Part shown: positions 9,303 through 19,871 of the stretch, in pieces
Numbering within the stretch: position 1 is the stretch's first letter
How the letters are laid out: each line of letters opens with the position of its first letter
Source: Bradyrhizobium uaiense
GTDB taxonomy: Bacteria > Pseudomonadota > Alphaproteobacteria > Rhizobiales > Xanthobacteraceae
Assembly (NCBI RefSeq): GCF_010811875.1
Contig: NZ_VKHP01000040.1
Location: 1-46,468, forward strand
Reading direction: 5' to 3'
DNA: 46,468 bases
Notes under the pieces: generated by a model
The model's input: the letters and a program-made list of their open reading frames with translations, nothing else
What the model was told of the DNA's origin: nothing
The model's database searches: none
Position numbers and translations under genes: made by a program

Positions 9303-9330
9303 GCGAATAGCGAATAGTGAGTGGCGAATA
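9302..9330 (+). repeat. Left heptamer array of the S23 cassette
   Basis: Four consecutive 7-bp units starting at the last base of the nuoC stop: AGCGAAT (9302-9308), AGCGAAT (9309-9315), AGTGAGT (9316-9322), GGCGAAT (9323-9329). They are the reverse complement of the units at 9730-9757, so the two arrays form an inverted pair around the S23-family gene. Confidence 0.85.
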
Positions 9331-9340
9331 GGGATCATGA

Positions 9341-9721
9341 TTGAGCGAGCCGTCGATCAATTCGTACAGGGACCTAAGGGTATGGCAGGACGCCATGACC
9401 TTGGCGGAGTCCTGCTATCGACTGACTCGACAATTTCCGCGCGACGAACTGTTTGGTTTGACCTCACAAATCAGGCGAGCAGCGGCATCGATTCCTGCCA
9501 ACGTCGCGGAAGGACATGGGCGCGAGAATACCGGCAGCTTTGTGCAGTCCCTCCGCATCGCGCAGGGCTCGCTGAAGGAACTGGAAACCCATGCGTTATT
9601 GGCGGAGCGGGTAGGAATATCACTCTCGCAGAACACGCAACCGGTTCTCGCGCACTGCGAAAGCTTGGGCAAAATGCTCCGTGCGCTGATACGCTCTTTG
9701 CAGGACAAGTCCACGAAATGA
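9341..9721 (+). CDS. Four-helix-bundle protein, S23 / 23S rRNA intervening-sequence protein family
   Basis: A 126-residue helical protein matching the four-helix-bundle family first known from ORFs in 23S rRNA intervening sequences. Diagnostic segments are [18 protein letters not shown] (residues 9-26), [19 protein letters not shown] (about 40-58), and [19 protein letters not shown] (about 66-84). The start is a TTG at 9341, immediately after an in-frame TGA at 9338-9340, so no earlier start exists in this frame; the next Met is at 9395 and would remove helix 1. The gene is inserted between nuoC and nuoD, in the operon direction, inside inverted heptamer arrays. The molecular function of the family is not established; its members form oligomers, and Avd of diversity-generating retroelements is a distant relative. 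No reverse transcriptase is nearby. Confidence 0.88.
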   Translation: MSEPSINSYRDLRVWQDAMTLAESCYRLTRQFPRDELFGLTSQIRRAAASIPANVAEGHGRENTGSFVQSLRIAQGSLKELETHALLAERVGISLSQNTQPVLAHCESLGKMLRALIRSLQDKSTK

Positions 9722-9722
9722 C

Positions 9723-9757
9723 GCTCGCCATTCGCCATTCGCTATTCGCCATTCGCC
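9723..9757 (-). repeat. Right heptamer array of the S23 cassette
   Basis: Units ATTCGCC (9730-9736), ATTCGCT (9737-9743), ATTCGCC (9744-9750) and ATTCGCC (9751-9757), preceded by a diverged unit GCTCGCC (9723-9729) that starts 2 nt after the S23 stop. Against the left array about 26 of 28 positions could pair in RNA, counting G-U. Confidence 0.85.
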
Positions 9758-9776
9758 TAGCAGCGGGAGGTGCATC

Positions 9777-10973
9777 ATGAACGAGCAACCGCAGAATCTT
9801 CGCAACTTCACCATCAATTTCGGTCCGCAGCATCCGGCGGCGCACGGCGTGTTGCGCCTCGTGCTGGAGCTCGACGGCGAAGTCGTCGAGCGCGTCGATC
9901 CGCATATCGGCCTGCTTCACCGCGGCACCGAGAAGCTGATCGAGCACAAGACCTATCTGCAGGCGATTCCGTATTTCGATCGGCTCGACTACGTCGCGCC
10001 AATGAACCAGGAGCATGCGTTCTGCCTCGCGGCGGAAAAGCTGCTCGGCATCACGGTGCCGCGCCGCGGCCAGTTGATCCGCGTGCTCTATTGCGAGATC
10101 GGCCGCATCCTGTCGCATCTGCTCAACGTCACCACGCAGGCCATGGACGTCGGCGCGCTGACCCCGCCGCTGTGGGGCTTCGAAGAGCGCGAGAAGCTGA
10201 TGGTGTTCTACGAGCGCGCCTCGGGCTCGCGCATGCACGCGGCGTTCTTCCGCGTCGGCGGCGTGCACCAGGACCTGCCGCCGAAGCTGATCGACGATAT
10301 CGAGACGTGGTGCGATCCGTTCCTCAAGGTCGTCGACGACCTGGATACGCTGTTGACGGGCAACCGCATCTTCAAGCAGCGCAACGTCGACATCGGCGTG
10401 GTGCCGCTGAAGGAAGCCTGGGAGTGGGGCTTCTCCGGCGTGATGGTGCGCGGCTCGGGCGCGGCCTGGGACCTGCGCAAGTCGCAGCCCTACGAGTGCT
10501 ACGCCGAGATGGATTTCGATATTCCGATCGGCAAGAACGGCGACTGCTACGACCGCTACCTGATCCGCATGGAAGAGATGCGCCAGTCGGTGCGCATCAT
10601 GAAGCAGTGCATCCAGAAGCTGAAGGCGGCGGACGGGCAGGGCCCGGTCGTGGTCGAGGACAACAAGATCGCGCCGCCGCGCCGTGGCGACATGAAGCGC
10701 TCGATGGAAGCGCTGATCCATCACTTCAAGCTCTACACCGAAGGCGTCCACGTGCCGGCCGGCGAAGTCTACGCCGCGGTCGAGGCGCCCAAGGGAGAGT
10801 TCGGCGTCTATCTCGTCGCTGACGGCAGCAACAAGCCCTACAAGTGCAAGATCCGCGCGCCGGGCTTCGCCCATCTGCAGGCGATGGATCACATCTGCAA
10901 GGGCCATCTCCTGGCCGACGTTTCCGCCATCCTTGGCTCGCTGGACATCGTGTTCGGCGAGGTCGACCGGTGA
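9777..10973 (+). CDS. nuoD: NADH-quinone oxidoreductase subunit D
   Basis: A 398-residue 49-kDa subunit that lines the quinone-binding cavity with NuoB. It opens with [25 protein letters not shown] and contains [20 protein letters not shown] and the C-terminal [19 protein letters not shown] and [11 protein letters not shown], all hallmark NuoD segments. The ATG at 9777 has a strong GGGAGG at 9765-9770. In most relatives nuoD follows nuoC closely; here they are 474 nt apart because of the S23 cassette. Confidence 0.97.
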   Translation: MNEQPQNLRNFTINFGPQHPAAHGVLRLVLELDGEVVERVDPHIGLLHRGTEKLIEHKTYLQAIPYFDRLDYVAPMNQEHAFCLAAEKLLGITVPRRGQLIRVLYCEIGRILSHLLNVTTQAMDVGALTPPLWGFEEREKLMVFYERASGSRMHAAFFRVGGVHQDLPPKLIDDIETWCDPFLKVVDDLDTLLTGNRIFKQRNVDIGVVPLKEAWEWGFSGVMVRGSGAAWDLRKSQPYECYAEMDFDIPIGKNGDCYDRYLIRMEEMRQSVRIMKQCIQKLKAADGQGPVVVEDNKIAPPRRGDMKRSMEALIHHFKLYTEGVHVPAGEVYAAVEAPKGEFGVYLVADGSNKPYKCKIRAPGFAHLQAMDHICKGHLLADVSAILGSLDIVFGEVDR

Positions 10974-11016
10974 TGATGTCCGCATCCGCACCGCGCGCTA
11001 ATTGAGAGTTTGATCG

Positions 11017-11628
11017 ATGTCCGTCCGCCGCCTTGCCCCGAAGGAATTGCAGCCCGCGAGCTTCACGTTCACGGACGAGAATCTCGCCTGGGCCAAGAAG
11101 CAGATCGAGAAGTATCCGCCGGGCCGTCAGGCCTCGGCTGCGATCGCGATCCTGTGGCGCGTGCAGGAGCAGCATGACGGCTGGGTCTCGGAAGCGGCGA
11201 TCCGCGCCGTCGCCGACCTGCTCGAGATGCCGCATATCCGCATGCTGGAGATCGCGACCTTCTACACCATGTTCCAGCTCTCGCCGGTCGGCAAGAAGGC
11301 GCATGTTCAGGTGTGCGGCACCACGCCGTGCCGGTTGCGCGGCGCTGCCGACCTGATCGAGGTCTGTCAGCATCGCATCCATCACGATCCCTTCCAGCTG
11401 TCCAAGGACGGCAACTTCTCCTGGGAAGAGGTCGAGTGCCTCGGTGCCTGCGTGAACGCGCCGATGGTGCTGATCTGGAAGGACACCTATGAGGACCTGA
11501 CCAAGGAAAGCTTCGGCAAGGTGCTCGATGGTTTTGCCGCCGGCAATCCGCCGAAGCCGGGCCCGCAGACCGACCGTCAGTTCTCGGCGCCCGCAGGCGG
11601 GCCGACGACGCTGAAGGAAACCACCTGA
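11017..11628 (+). CDS. nuoE: NADH-quinone oxidoreductase subunit E
   Basis: A 203-residue 24-kDa subunit of the NADH-oxidising module. The thioredoxin-like [2Fe-2S] (N1a) domain is ligated by the Cys pairs in [11 protein letters not shown] and [10 protein letters not shown]. The N-terminal helical part contains the conserved [25 protein letters not shown]. About 35 residues at the C-terminus are Pro/Gly-rich and look disordered. The stop TGA (11626-11628) overlaps a possible ATG for the next small gene. Confidence 0.96.
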   Translation: MSVRRLAPKELQPASFTFTDENLAWAKKQIEKYPPGRQASAAIAILWRVQEQHDGWVSEAAIRAVADLLEMPHIRMLEIATFYTMFQLSPVGKKAHVQVCGTTPCRLRGAADLIEVCQHRIHHDPFQLSKDGNFSWEEVECLGACVNAPMVLIWKDTYEDLTKESFGKVLDGFAAGNPPKPGPQTDRQFSAPAGGPTTLKETT

Positions 11629-11675
11629 TGCGGGGCTCCCAAGTGCAGGCAAGCGGAATGGGGAGGGGCGCAGCG

Positions 11676-11840
11676 ATGAAGGCCTGGCGCACGATCGCGC
11701 TGCATACCGCCGTCGCGGGCGGCTTCATGTTCCTGCTGCAACGTTACGGCCTCAGCGCCACGCTGGAATCCAGCCTGTTGTGGGCCATCGTGTTCGGCGG
11801 CTGCGCTGCCGGGCTCGCTTACTCCCAAGCCAATCGGTGA
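11676..11840 (+). CDS. Small membrane protein between nuoE and nuoF (unrecognised)
   Basis: A 54-residue product ([17 protein letters not shown]...) with two hydrophobic segments, roughly residues 5-20 and 27-47, separated by a short polar turn. The start at 11676 is chosen because GGGAGGGG lies 7 nt upstream. An in-frame ATG at 11628 overlapping the nuoE stop would give 70 residues with a polar, unlikely N-terminus. I do not recognise a family. Its position inside the operon suggests co-expression with complex I, perhaps as an assembly or accessory factor, but this is only an inference from context. Confidence 0.65.
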   Translation: MKAWRTIALHTAVAGGFMFLLQRYGLSATLESSLLWAIVFGGCAAGLAYSQANR

Positions 11841-11859
11841 TGTTCGGAAAGTTTTGAGC

Positions 11860-13185
<1,326 letters not shown>

Positions 13186-13194
13186 AGAAGACAC

Positions 13195-15270
13195 ATGAGC
13201 AAGATCATCGTCGATGGCAAAGAGATCGATGTGCCGGCTGAGTACACGCTGTTGCAGGCGTGCGAGGCGGCCGGCGCCGAGATTCCGCGCTTCTGCTATC
13301 ACGAGCGGCTGTCGATCGCCGGCAATTGCCGGATGTGCCTGGTCGAGGTGAAGGGCGGCCCGAAGCCGGTCGCCAGCTGCGCCTGGGCCGTGCGCGACTG
13401 CCGTCCGGGCCCGAAGGGCGAGCCGCCGGAGATCTCCACCCGTTCGCCGATGGTCAAGAAGGCGCGCGAAGGCGTGATGGAGTTCCTGCTGATCAACCAT
13501 CCGCTGGACTGCCCGATCTGCGACCAGGGCGGCGAGTGTGACTTGCAGGACCAGGCGATGGGCTACGGCGTCGACACCAGCCGTTTCGCCGAGAACAAGC
13601 GCGCGGTCGAGGACAAGTATCTCGGCGCGCTGGTCAAGACCTCGATGAACCGCTGCATCCAGTGCACGCGCTGCGTCCGCTTCTCCGCCGAAGTCTGCGG
13701 CGCGCCGGAAATGGGCGCGACCGGTCGCGGCGAAGACATGGAGATCACCACCTATCTCGAGCACGCACTGAGCTCGGAGCTGCAGGGCAATCTCGTCGAC
13801 ATCTGCCCGGTCGGCGCGCTGACCTCGAAGCCCTATGCTTTCGCGGCGCGTCCGTGGGAGCTCGGCAAGACGCAGTCGGTCGACGTCATGGACGGCGTCG
13901 GCTCGGCGATCCGCGTCGACACCCGCGGCCGCGAGGTGATGCGCATCCTGCCGCGCATCAACGAGGCTGTGAACGAGGAGTGGATTTCCGACAAGACCCG
14001 CCACGTCGTCGACGGCCTGCGCACGCAGCGCCTCGATCGTCCCTATGTGCGCGAGAACGGCCAGCTCAAGCCTGCGACCTGGCAGGAAGCCTTCGCCGCC
14101 ATTGCCGCCAAGGCCGGCCGCAGCGACGGCAAGCGGATCGGCGCCATCGCCGGCGATCTCGCCGCGGTCGATGAAATGTATGCGCTGAAGGAGCTGCTGG
14201 CGAAGTTCGGCTCGGTCAATCTGGCGGTGCAGGGCGGCGACGCCTTCGACGCCAAGGCGGGCCGCGGCTCCTACATCTTCAACCCGACCATTGCCGGCAT
14301 CGACCAGGCGGATGCGATCCTGATCATCGGCTCGCATCCGCGCAAGGAAGCTGCGGTGCTGAACGCGCGGATCCGCAAGCGCTGGCGCACCGGCGGCCTC
14401 AAGGTCGGCATGATCGGCGCCAAGTCCGATTTCACCTATGATCATGAGTATCTCGGCGCAGGGACCGACACGCTCGCCGATCTCGCGGCGGGCAAGCACT
14501 CCTTTGCCGACGTGTTGAAGAACGCGCAGCACCCCATCATCCTGGTCGGCCCCGGCGCCTACACCAGGCACGACGGCGCGGCGGTGCTGGCACAGGCAGC
14601 CAAGCTCGCCGCCGATGTCGGCGCGCTGAAGGACCGCTGGAACGGCTTTGCCGTGTTGCAGGATACCGCCTCGCGCGCCGGTGCGCTCGATATCGGCTTC
14701 TCGCCCGCGGCCGGCGGCCTGACCACGGCGCAGATGACGACCTTCGGAACACTGGACGTGCTGTTCCTGCTCGGCGCCGACGAGATCAAGGCGCCGGACG
14801 GCACCTTCGTGGTCTATATCGGCACCCATGGCGACCAGGGCGCGCACCGCGCCGACGTCATCCTGCCGGGTGCGGCCTACACCGAGAAGTCCGGCATCTA
14901 CGTCAACACCGAGGGCCGGGCGCAGATCGCCAACCGCGCCGCGTTCCCGCCGGGCGAAGCCCGCGAGGACTGGGCGATCATCCGCGCGCTGTCCGACGTG
15001 CTCGGCAAGAAGCTGCCGTTCGACTCGCTACAGGCGCTGCGCCAGGCGATGTTCAACACCTACCCGCATCTGATGCGGTTCGACCAGATCGAGGCCGGCA
15101 AGGCTGATGACGTCAAGGCGCTGGCGGGCAAGGGCGGTAGCGTCGACAAGGCGGCGTTCAAGCCGACGGTCGAGGATTTCTATCTGACCAACCCGATCGC
15201 GCGGGCCTCTGCCGTGATGGCGGAATGCTCGCGGCTGGCGTCGGGCCGAATGCTGACGGCAGCGGAGTGA
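13195..15270 (+). CDS. nuoG: NADH-quinone oxidoreductase subunit G
   Basis: A 691-residue 75-kDa subunit that carries electrons from NuoF towards NuoI. The N-terminal [2Fe-2S] (N1b) has Cys34, Cys45, Cys48 and Cys62. The [18 protein letters not shown] segment provides the His-coordinated N5 site. [15 protein letters not shown] with a distal [11 protein letters not shown] ligates N4. The remaining 450 residues are the molybdopterin-oxidoreductase-like domain, without a visible Cys cluster for N7. It begins 9 nt after nuoF. Confidence 0.97.
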   Translation: MSKIIVDGKEIDVPAEYTLLQACEAAGAEIPRFCYHERLSIAGNCRMCLVEVKGGPKPVASCAWAVRDCRPGPKGEPPEISTRSPMVKKAREGVMEFLLINHPLDCPICDQGGECDLQDQAMGYGVDTSRFAENKRAVEDKYLGALVKTSMNRCIQCTRCVRFSAEVCGAPEMGATGRGEDMEITTYLEHALSSELQGNLVDICPVGALTSKPYAFAARPWELGKTQSVDVMDGVGSAIRVDTRGREVMRILPRINEAVNEEWISDKTRHVVDGLRTQRLDRPYVRENGQLKPATWQEAFAAIAAKAGRSDGKRIGAIAGDLAAVDEMYALKELLAKFGSVNLAVQGGDAFDAKAGRGSYIFNPTIAGIDQADAILIIGSHPRKEAAVLNARIRKRWRTGGLKVGMIGAKSDFTYDHEYLGAGTDTLADLAAGKHSFADVLKNAQHPIILVGPGAYTRHDGAAVLAQAAKLAADVGALKDRWNGFAVLQDTASRAGALDIGFSPAAGGLTTAQMTTFGTLDVLFLLGADEIKAPDGTFVVYIGTHGDQGAHRADVILPGAAYTEKSGIYVNTEGRAQIANRAAFPPGEAREDWAIIRALSDVLGKKLPFDSLQALRQAMFNTYPHLMRFDQIEAGKADDVKALAGKGGSVDKAAFKPTVEDFYLTNPIARASAVMAECSRLASGRMLTAAE

Positions 15271-15280
15271 GCGTGACCTG

Positions 15281-16351
15281 ATGGCTGATTTCTTCGCAAG
15301 CTCGTTCTGGACCGGCTTCCTCTGGCCGCTGATCATCATGGTCGCGGAAAGCCTGTTGCTGCTCGTCGTGCTCCTGATCGCGATCGCTTACATCCTGCTC
15401 GCCGACCGCAAGATCTGGGCGGCGGTGCAGATCCGCCGCGGCCCCAACGTGGTCGGGCCGTTCGGATTGCTGCAATCCTTTGCCGACCTGCTGAAGTTCG
15501 TGCTGAAGGAGCCGGTGATTCCGTCCGGCTCCAACAAGGGCGTGTTCCTGCTGGCGCCGCTGGTGTCGTGCATCCTGGCACTGGCCGCCTGGGCCGTGAT
15601 CCCGTTCAATCTCGGCTGGGTGATCTCCGACATCAATGTCGGCATTCTCTATATCTTCGCGATCTCGTCGCTGTCGATCTACGGCATCATCATGGCCGGC
15701 TGGTCGTCGAATTCGAAGTACCCGTTCCTGGCGGCGCTGCGCTCCGCGGCGCAGATGGTGTCCTATGAAGTCTCGATCGGCTTCGTCATCATCACCGTGC
15801 TGCTCTGCGTCGGCTCGCTGAACCTGTCGGCGGTGGTCGAGGCCCAGAACACCCGCGGGCTCGCGCACCTGATCGGCCTGCCGCAGCTCACCATCCTGAA
15901 CTGGTATGTGTGGCCGCTGTTCCCGATGTTCGTGGTATTCTACGTCTCGGCGCTGGCGGAAACCAACCGTCCGCCGTTCGACCTGGTCGAAGCGGAATCC
16001 GAGCTGGTCGCCGGCTTCATGACCGAATACGGCTCGACCCCGTATCTCCTGTTCATGCTCGGCGAGTATGTCGCGATCACCACGATGTGCGCGCTGGCGT
16101 CGATCCTGTTTTTGGGCGGCTGGCTGCCGCCGGTCAATCTGCCGCCGTTCACCTGGATTCCGGGCATCGTCTGGTTCGCCCTGAAGGTGTTCTTCATGTT
16201 CTTCATGTTCGCGATGGCGAAGGCGATCGTGCCGCGCTACCGCTACGATCAACTGATGCGGCTCGGCTGGAAGGTGTTCCTGCCGTTGTCGCTGGCGATG
16301 GTGGTGATCGTGGCCGGCGTGCTGCAGTTCGCCGGCATCGCGCCGAAGTGA
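15281..16351 (+). CDS. nuoH: NADH-quinone oxidoreductase subunit H
   Basis: A 356-residue membrane subunit with about eight helices, joining the membrane arm to the quinone chamber. Signature segments are [33 protein letters not shown] near the N-terminus and [27 protein letters not shown] in the middle, the acidic loop in the proton path next to the quinone site. It starts 10 nt after nuoG. Confidence 0.97.
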   Translation: MADFFASSFWTGFLWPLIIMVAESLLLLVVLLIAIAYILLADRKIWAAVQIRRGPNVVGPFGLLQSFADLLKFVLKEPVIPSGSNKGVFLLAPLVSCILALAAWAVIPFNLGWVISDINVGILYIFAISSLSIYGIIMAGWSSNSKYPFLAALRSAAQMVSYEVSIGFVIITVLLCVGSLNLSAVVEAQNTRGLAHLIGLPQLTILNWYVWPLFPMFVVFYVSALAETNRPPFDLVEAESELVAGFMTEYGSTPYLLFMLGEYVAITTMCALASILFLGGWLPPVNLPPFTWIPGIVWFALKVFFMFFMFAMAKAIVPRYRYDQLMRLGWKVFLPLSLAMVVIVAGVLQFAGIAPK

Positions 16352-16358
16352 GGCCGTC

Positions 16359-16853
16359 ATGAGTGTCAATGTCAACGCAACAGCCCGCTCGCTTCTGCTC
16401 TCGGAATTCGTCTCGGCGTTCGTCCTCGCCATGCGTTATTTCTTCAAGCCGAAGCCGACGCTGAACTATCCCTTCGAGAAGGGCCCGATCTCGCCCCGCT
16501 TCCGTGGCGAGCATGCGCTGCGCCGCTATCCGAACGGCGAGGAACGCTGTATCGCCTGCAAGCTGTGCGAGGCGATCTGCCCGGCGCAGGCGATCACGAT
16601 CGAGGCCGGCCCGCGCCGCAACGACGGCACCCGCCGCACGGTGCGTTACGACATCGACATGGTGAAGTGCATCTATTGCGGCCTGTGCCAGGAGGCATGC
16701 CCGGTGGACGCCATCGTCGAGGGGCCGAATTTCGAATTCGCGACCGAGACCCGCGAGGAGCTCTACTATGACAAGGCGAAGCTGCTCGCCAATGGCGACC
16801 GCTGGGAGCGCGAGATTGCGAAGTCGATCGCGCTCGACGCGCCGTACCGTTGA
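16359..16853 (+). CDS. nuoI: NADH-quinone oxidoreductase subunit I
   Basis: A 164-residue ferredoxin-like subunit with two [4Fe-4S] clusters (N6a and N6b): [16 protein letters not shown] and [16 protein letters not shown]. The N-terminal helix [23 protein letters not shown] packs on the membrane arm. The length is typical of the alphaproteobacterial/mitochondrial TYKY form. It sits 7 nt after nuoH. Confidence 0.97.
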   Translation: MSVNVNATARSLLLSEFVSAFVLAMRYFFKPKPTLNYPFEKGPISPRFRGEHALRRYPNGEERCIACKLCEAICPAQAITIEAGPRRNDGTRRTVRYDIDMVKCIYCGLCQEACPVDAIVEGPNFEFATETREELYYDKAKLLANGDRWEREIAKSIALDAPYR

Positions 16854-16862
16854 GGTGAGGGC

Positions 16863-17501
16863 ATGATCCTTCCGGCGCTGTTCTTTTATCTGTTTGCCGC
16901 GGCCTGCGTGGCCTCGGCGGTCATGGTGATTGTCTCGCGCAATCCCGTGCACTCCGTGCTGTTCCTGATCCTGGCCTTCGTCAACGCGGCCGGGTTGTTC
17001 ATCCTGATGGGCGCCGAGTTCCTCGGGATGATGCTGATCGTGGTCTATGTCGGCGCCGTCGCGGTGCTGTTCCTGTTCGTGATCATGATGCTCGACGTCG
17101 ACTTCGTCGAGTTGCGCGAGGGCTTCATCCAGTATCTCCCGATCGGCATCGTGATCGGCGGCATCTTCATGTTCGAGCTGCTGCTTGTCGTCGGTGCCTG
17201 GGTGATCAACCCGGCCGTGACCAAGACGATTACGGCGGCGATCCCGACCAATGTGAGCAACACCGAGGCGCTCGGCCTCGTGCTCTACACGAAGTACATC
17301 CATTACTTCCAGCTCGCCGGCATGGTGCTCCTGGTCGCGATGATCGGCGCCATCGTGCTGACGCTGCGCCACAAGGCCAACGTCAAGCGGCAGAACATCA
17401 ACGTGCAGAACGCGCGCACGCCGGAAATGGCGATGGCGATGCGCAAGGTGGCGTCGGGGCAGGGCCTGCAGGATGCCGATGCGGCGGAGTGGGTGAAATG
17501 A
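16863..17501 (+). CDS. nuoJ: NADH-quinone oxidoreductase subunit J
   Basis: A 212-residue ND6-family membrane subunit with five predicted helices. The helix 3 segment [29 protein letters not shown] holds the conserved pi-bulge Tyr/Gly region. The roughly 40 C-terminal residues are hydrophilic. The stop overlaps the nuoK start as ATGA (17498-17501). Confidence 0.96.
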   Translation: MILPALFFYLFAAACVASAVMVIVSRNPVHSVLFLILAFVNAAGLFILMGAEFLGMMLIVVYVGAVAVLFLFVIMMLDVDFVELREGFIQYLPIGIVIGGIFMFELLLVVGAWVINPAVTKTITAAIPTNVSNTEALGLVLYTKYIHYFQLAGMVLLVAMIGAIVLTLRHKANVKRQNINVQNARTPEMAMAMRKVASGQGLQDADAAEWVK

Positions 17502-17806
17502 CGATCGGGCTAGGGCACTATCTGGCGGTCGCCGCGATCCTGTTCACGCTCGGGATCCTCGGCATCTTCCTCAACCGCAAGAACATCATCGTCATCCTGA
17601 TGTCGATCGAGCTCATCCTGCTCTCGGTCAACATCAACCTGGTGGCGTTCTCGACCTTCCTCGGCGACATCGTCGGCCAGGTGTTCGCGCTGCTGGTGCT
17701 GACAGTGGCCGCGGCCGAGGCCGCGATCGGCCTCGCCGTGCTGGTGGTGTATTTCCGCAACCGCGGTTCGATCGCGGTTGAAGACGTCAATCTGATGAAG
17801 GGCTAA
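17498..17806 (+). CDS. nuoK: NADH-quinone oxidoreductase subunit K
   Basis: A 102-residue three-helix ND4L-family subunit. The two membrane-embedded carboxylates essential for proton movement are visible as Glu38 ([13 protein letters not shown]) and Glu74 ([11 protein letters not shown]). The ATG at 17498 overlaps the nuoJ stop by 4 nt; an in-frame TTG upstream at 17489 lies inside nuoJ and is not needed. Confidence 0.97.
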   Translation: MTIGLGHYLAVAAILFTLGILGIFLNRKNIIVILMSIELILLSVNINLVAFSTFLGDIVGQVFALLVLTVAAAEAAIGLAVLVVYFRNRGSIAVEDVNLMKG

Positions 17807-17813
17807 CGCGCCG

Positions 17814-19871
17814 ATGTACCAGGCAATCGTATTTCTGCCTCTGCTGGGCGCCATTCTGGCGGGGATTATCTCGCTGACCGGCGCGCACGCGCGCTGCCCG
17901 AGCGGCGACACCGTCGATCATCACGACGACGCGCATGGCGACGCTCACGCCTCGGCGGGCCATGACGATCACGGTCATGACGATCATCACGTGTCCGAGC
18001 CGCCGGCGGCGGGATCGCGACTGGCAGAGCTGATCACCACGGGCCTGCTGTTCGTGTCCGCGGCGCTGTCCTGGTTCGCGCTGGTCGATGTCGGCTTCAT
18101 GCATCATGACGCCCGCGTCGTGCTGCTGCCCTGGATCACCTCGGGCGATCTGCAGGTCGCATGGTCGCTGCGGATCGACACCCTGACGGCCGTGATGCTG
18201 GTCGTCGTCAACACCGTGTCTGCGCTGGTCCACCTCTACTCCATCGGCTACATGGACGAGGATCCGAACCGGCCGCGCTTCTTCGGCTATCTCTCGCTGT
18301 TCACCTTCGCCATGCTGATGCTGGTGACCTCGGACAACCTCGTGCAGCTGTTCTTCGGCTGGGAGGGCGTCGGCCTTGCGAGCTACCTCCTGATCGGCTT
18401 CTGGTACCAGAAGCCGTCCGCGAATGCCGCGGCGATCAAGGCTTTCGTGGTCAACCGCGTCGGCGACTTCGGCTTCGCGCTCGGTATCTTCGCGATCTTC
18501 GCGCTGGTCGGCTCGACTGATTTCGAGACCATCTTCCACGCCGCGCCCGGACTGACCGGCAAGACGATCAACTTCTTCGGCCATCAGGTCGATGCGTTGA
18601 CGCTGACCTGCCTGTTCCTGTTCATGGGCGCGATGGGCAAGTCGGCCCAGTTCCTGCTGCACACCTGGTTGCCGGACGCCATGGAGGGCCCGACCCCGGT
18701 GTCGGCGCTGATCCATGCCGCGACCATGGTCACCGCAGGCGTCTTCATGGTGGCGCGTTTGTCGCCGCTGTTCGAGCTGTCGCCGACCGCGCAGGCGGTG
18801 GTGATGTTCTTCGGCGCGACCACGGCGTTCTTCGCCGCCACGATCGGCCTGGTGCAGAACGACATCAAGCGCATCGTCGCGTATTCGACCTGTTCGCAGC
18901 TCGGCTACATGTTCGTGGCGATGGGAGCAGGTGCCTATTCGGTTGGCATGTTCCACCTGTTCACGCACGCCTTCTTCAAGGCGCTGCTGTTCTTGGGCTC
19001 CGGCTCGGTGATCTATGCGATGCATCACGAGCAGGACATCCGCAACATGGGCGGCCTGTGGCGCAAGATCCCGTACACCTTCGCGGTGATGTGCATCGGC
19101 ACCCTGGCGCTGACCGGCTTCCCGCTGTTCGCCGGCTACTTCTCCAAGGACGCGATCATCGAGGCCGCCTACGCCGCGCACAACCCGTTCGCGACCTATG
19201 CCTATCTGCTGACGATCGTGGCCGCCGGCCTGACCTCGTTCTACTCCTGGCGTCTGATCTTCAAGACGTTCTTCGGCGAGCCGCACGACCAGAAGCACTA
19301 CGAGGCGGCGCATGAGAGCCCGGTGTGGATGCTGGTGCCGATCGGCGTGCTTGCCGCCGGCTCGATCCTGGCGGGTCTGCCGTTCAAGGAAGTGTTCGCC
19401 AGTCCGCACGGCGTCGAGGAGTTCTTCCGCGAATCCGTCAAGATGAACCCGCACATCCTCGAGGACATGGAGCACATGCCGGGCTGGCTCGCGCCGCTGC
19501 CCACCGTGATGATGGCGCTCGGCCTGTTCGTCTCGTACCTGTTCTACATCCGCAGGCCGTATCTGCCCGTCGAACTCGCTCGCCAGCAGCCGATGCTGTA
19601 CCAGTTCCTGCTCAACAAATGGTATTTCGACGAGCTGTACGACTGGATCTTCGTGCGTCCGGCCAAGTGGCTCGGCTACACGCTGTGGAAGAAGGGCGAC
19701 GGTTTCATCATCGACGGCTTCGGTCCCGACGGCGTCTCGGCCCGCGTGCTCGACATCACCCGCAATGTCGTGAAATTGCAGACCGGCTACCTCTATCACT
19801 ACGCATTCGCGATGTTGATCGGGGCTGCCGGATTGATCACCTGGTTCATGTTCGGCTTGGGAGGCCAGTAA
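17814..19871 (+). CDS. nuoL: NADH-quinone oxidoreductase subunit L, with His/Asp-rich loop
   Basis: A 685-residue antiporter-like subunit at the tip of the membrane arm. Core motifs include [24 protein letters not shown] (Glu in helix 5), [32 protein letters not shown] (Lys and His in helices 7-8) and the C-terminal lateral helix region. Between the first two hydrophobic segments there is a hydrophilic stretch (residues 25-68) holding nine His (36, 37, 41, 45, 50, 53, 55, 58, 59) and eight Asp in about 25 positions (nt 17916-17990), absent from the E. coli protein as I recall it. It is in frame and not a disruption. Metal binding is a possibility, not shown. Confidence 0.96.
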   Translation: MYQAIVFLPLLGAILAGIISLTGAHARCPSGDTVDHHDDAHGDAHASAGHDDHGHDDHHVSEPPAAGSRLAELITTGLLFVSAALSWFALVDVGFMHHDARVVLLPWITSGDLQVAWSLRIDTLTAVMLVVVNTVSALVHLYSIGYMDEDPNRPRFFGYLSLFTFAMLMLVTSDNLVQLFFGWEGVGLASYLLIGFWYQKPSANAAAIKAFVVNRVGDFGFALGIFAIFALVGSTDFETIFHAAPGLTGKTINFFGHQVDALTLTCLFLFMGAMGKSAQFLLHTWLPDAMEGPTPVSALIHAATMVTAGVFMVARLSPLFELSPTAQAVVMFFGATTAFFAATIGLVQNDIKRIVAYSTCSQLGYMFVAMGAGAYSVGMFHLFTHAFFKALLFLGSGSVIYAMHHEQDIRNMGGLWRKIPYTFAVMCIGTLALTGFPLFAGYFSKDAIIEAAYAAHNPFATYAYLLTIVAAGLTSFYSWRLIFKTFFGEPHDQKHYEAAHESPVWMLVPIGVLAAGSILAGLPFKEVFASPHGVEEFFRESVKMNPHILEDMEHMPGWLAPLPTVMMALGLFVSYLFYIRRPYLPVELARQQPMLYQFLLNKWYFDELYDWIFVRPAKWLGYTLWKKGDGFIIDGFGPDGVSARVLDITRNVVKLQTGYLYHYAFAMLIGAAGLITWFMFGLGGQ

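Larger units (their letters stand above)
9302..9757 (+). mobile_element. S23-family cassette bounded by inverted heptamer arrays, inserted in nuo
   Basis: The unit runs from the nuoC stop codon to 7 nt before the nuoD Shine-Dalgarno (GGGAGG, 9765-9770). It contains only the four-helix-bundle ORF and the two 7-bp repeat arrays. It contains no transposase. Calling it mobile is an inference from its compact, bounded structure within an otherwise contiguous conserved operon. Confidence 0.5.

Noticed and set aside
9302..9757. CRISPR array or diversity-generating retroelement
   Set aside because: The repeats are contiguous 7-bp units without spacers, and no Cas gene, reverse transcriptase or variable target gene is nearby, although the S23 family is distantly related to Avd.
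9283..9780. Alternative plus-strand frame overlapping the S23 gene (165 codons)
   Set aside because: It includes translated heptamer repeats and shows no family match, whereas the 9341 frame matches the four-helix-bundle family throughout.
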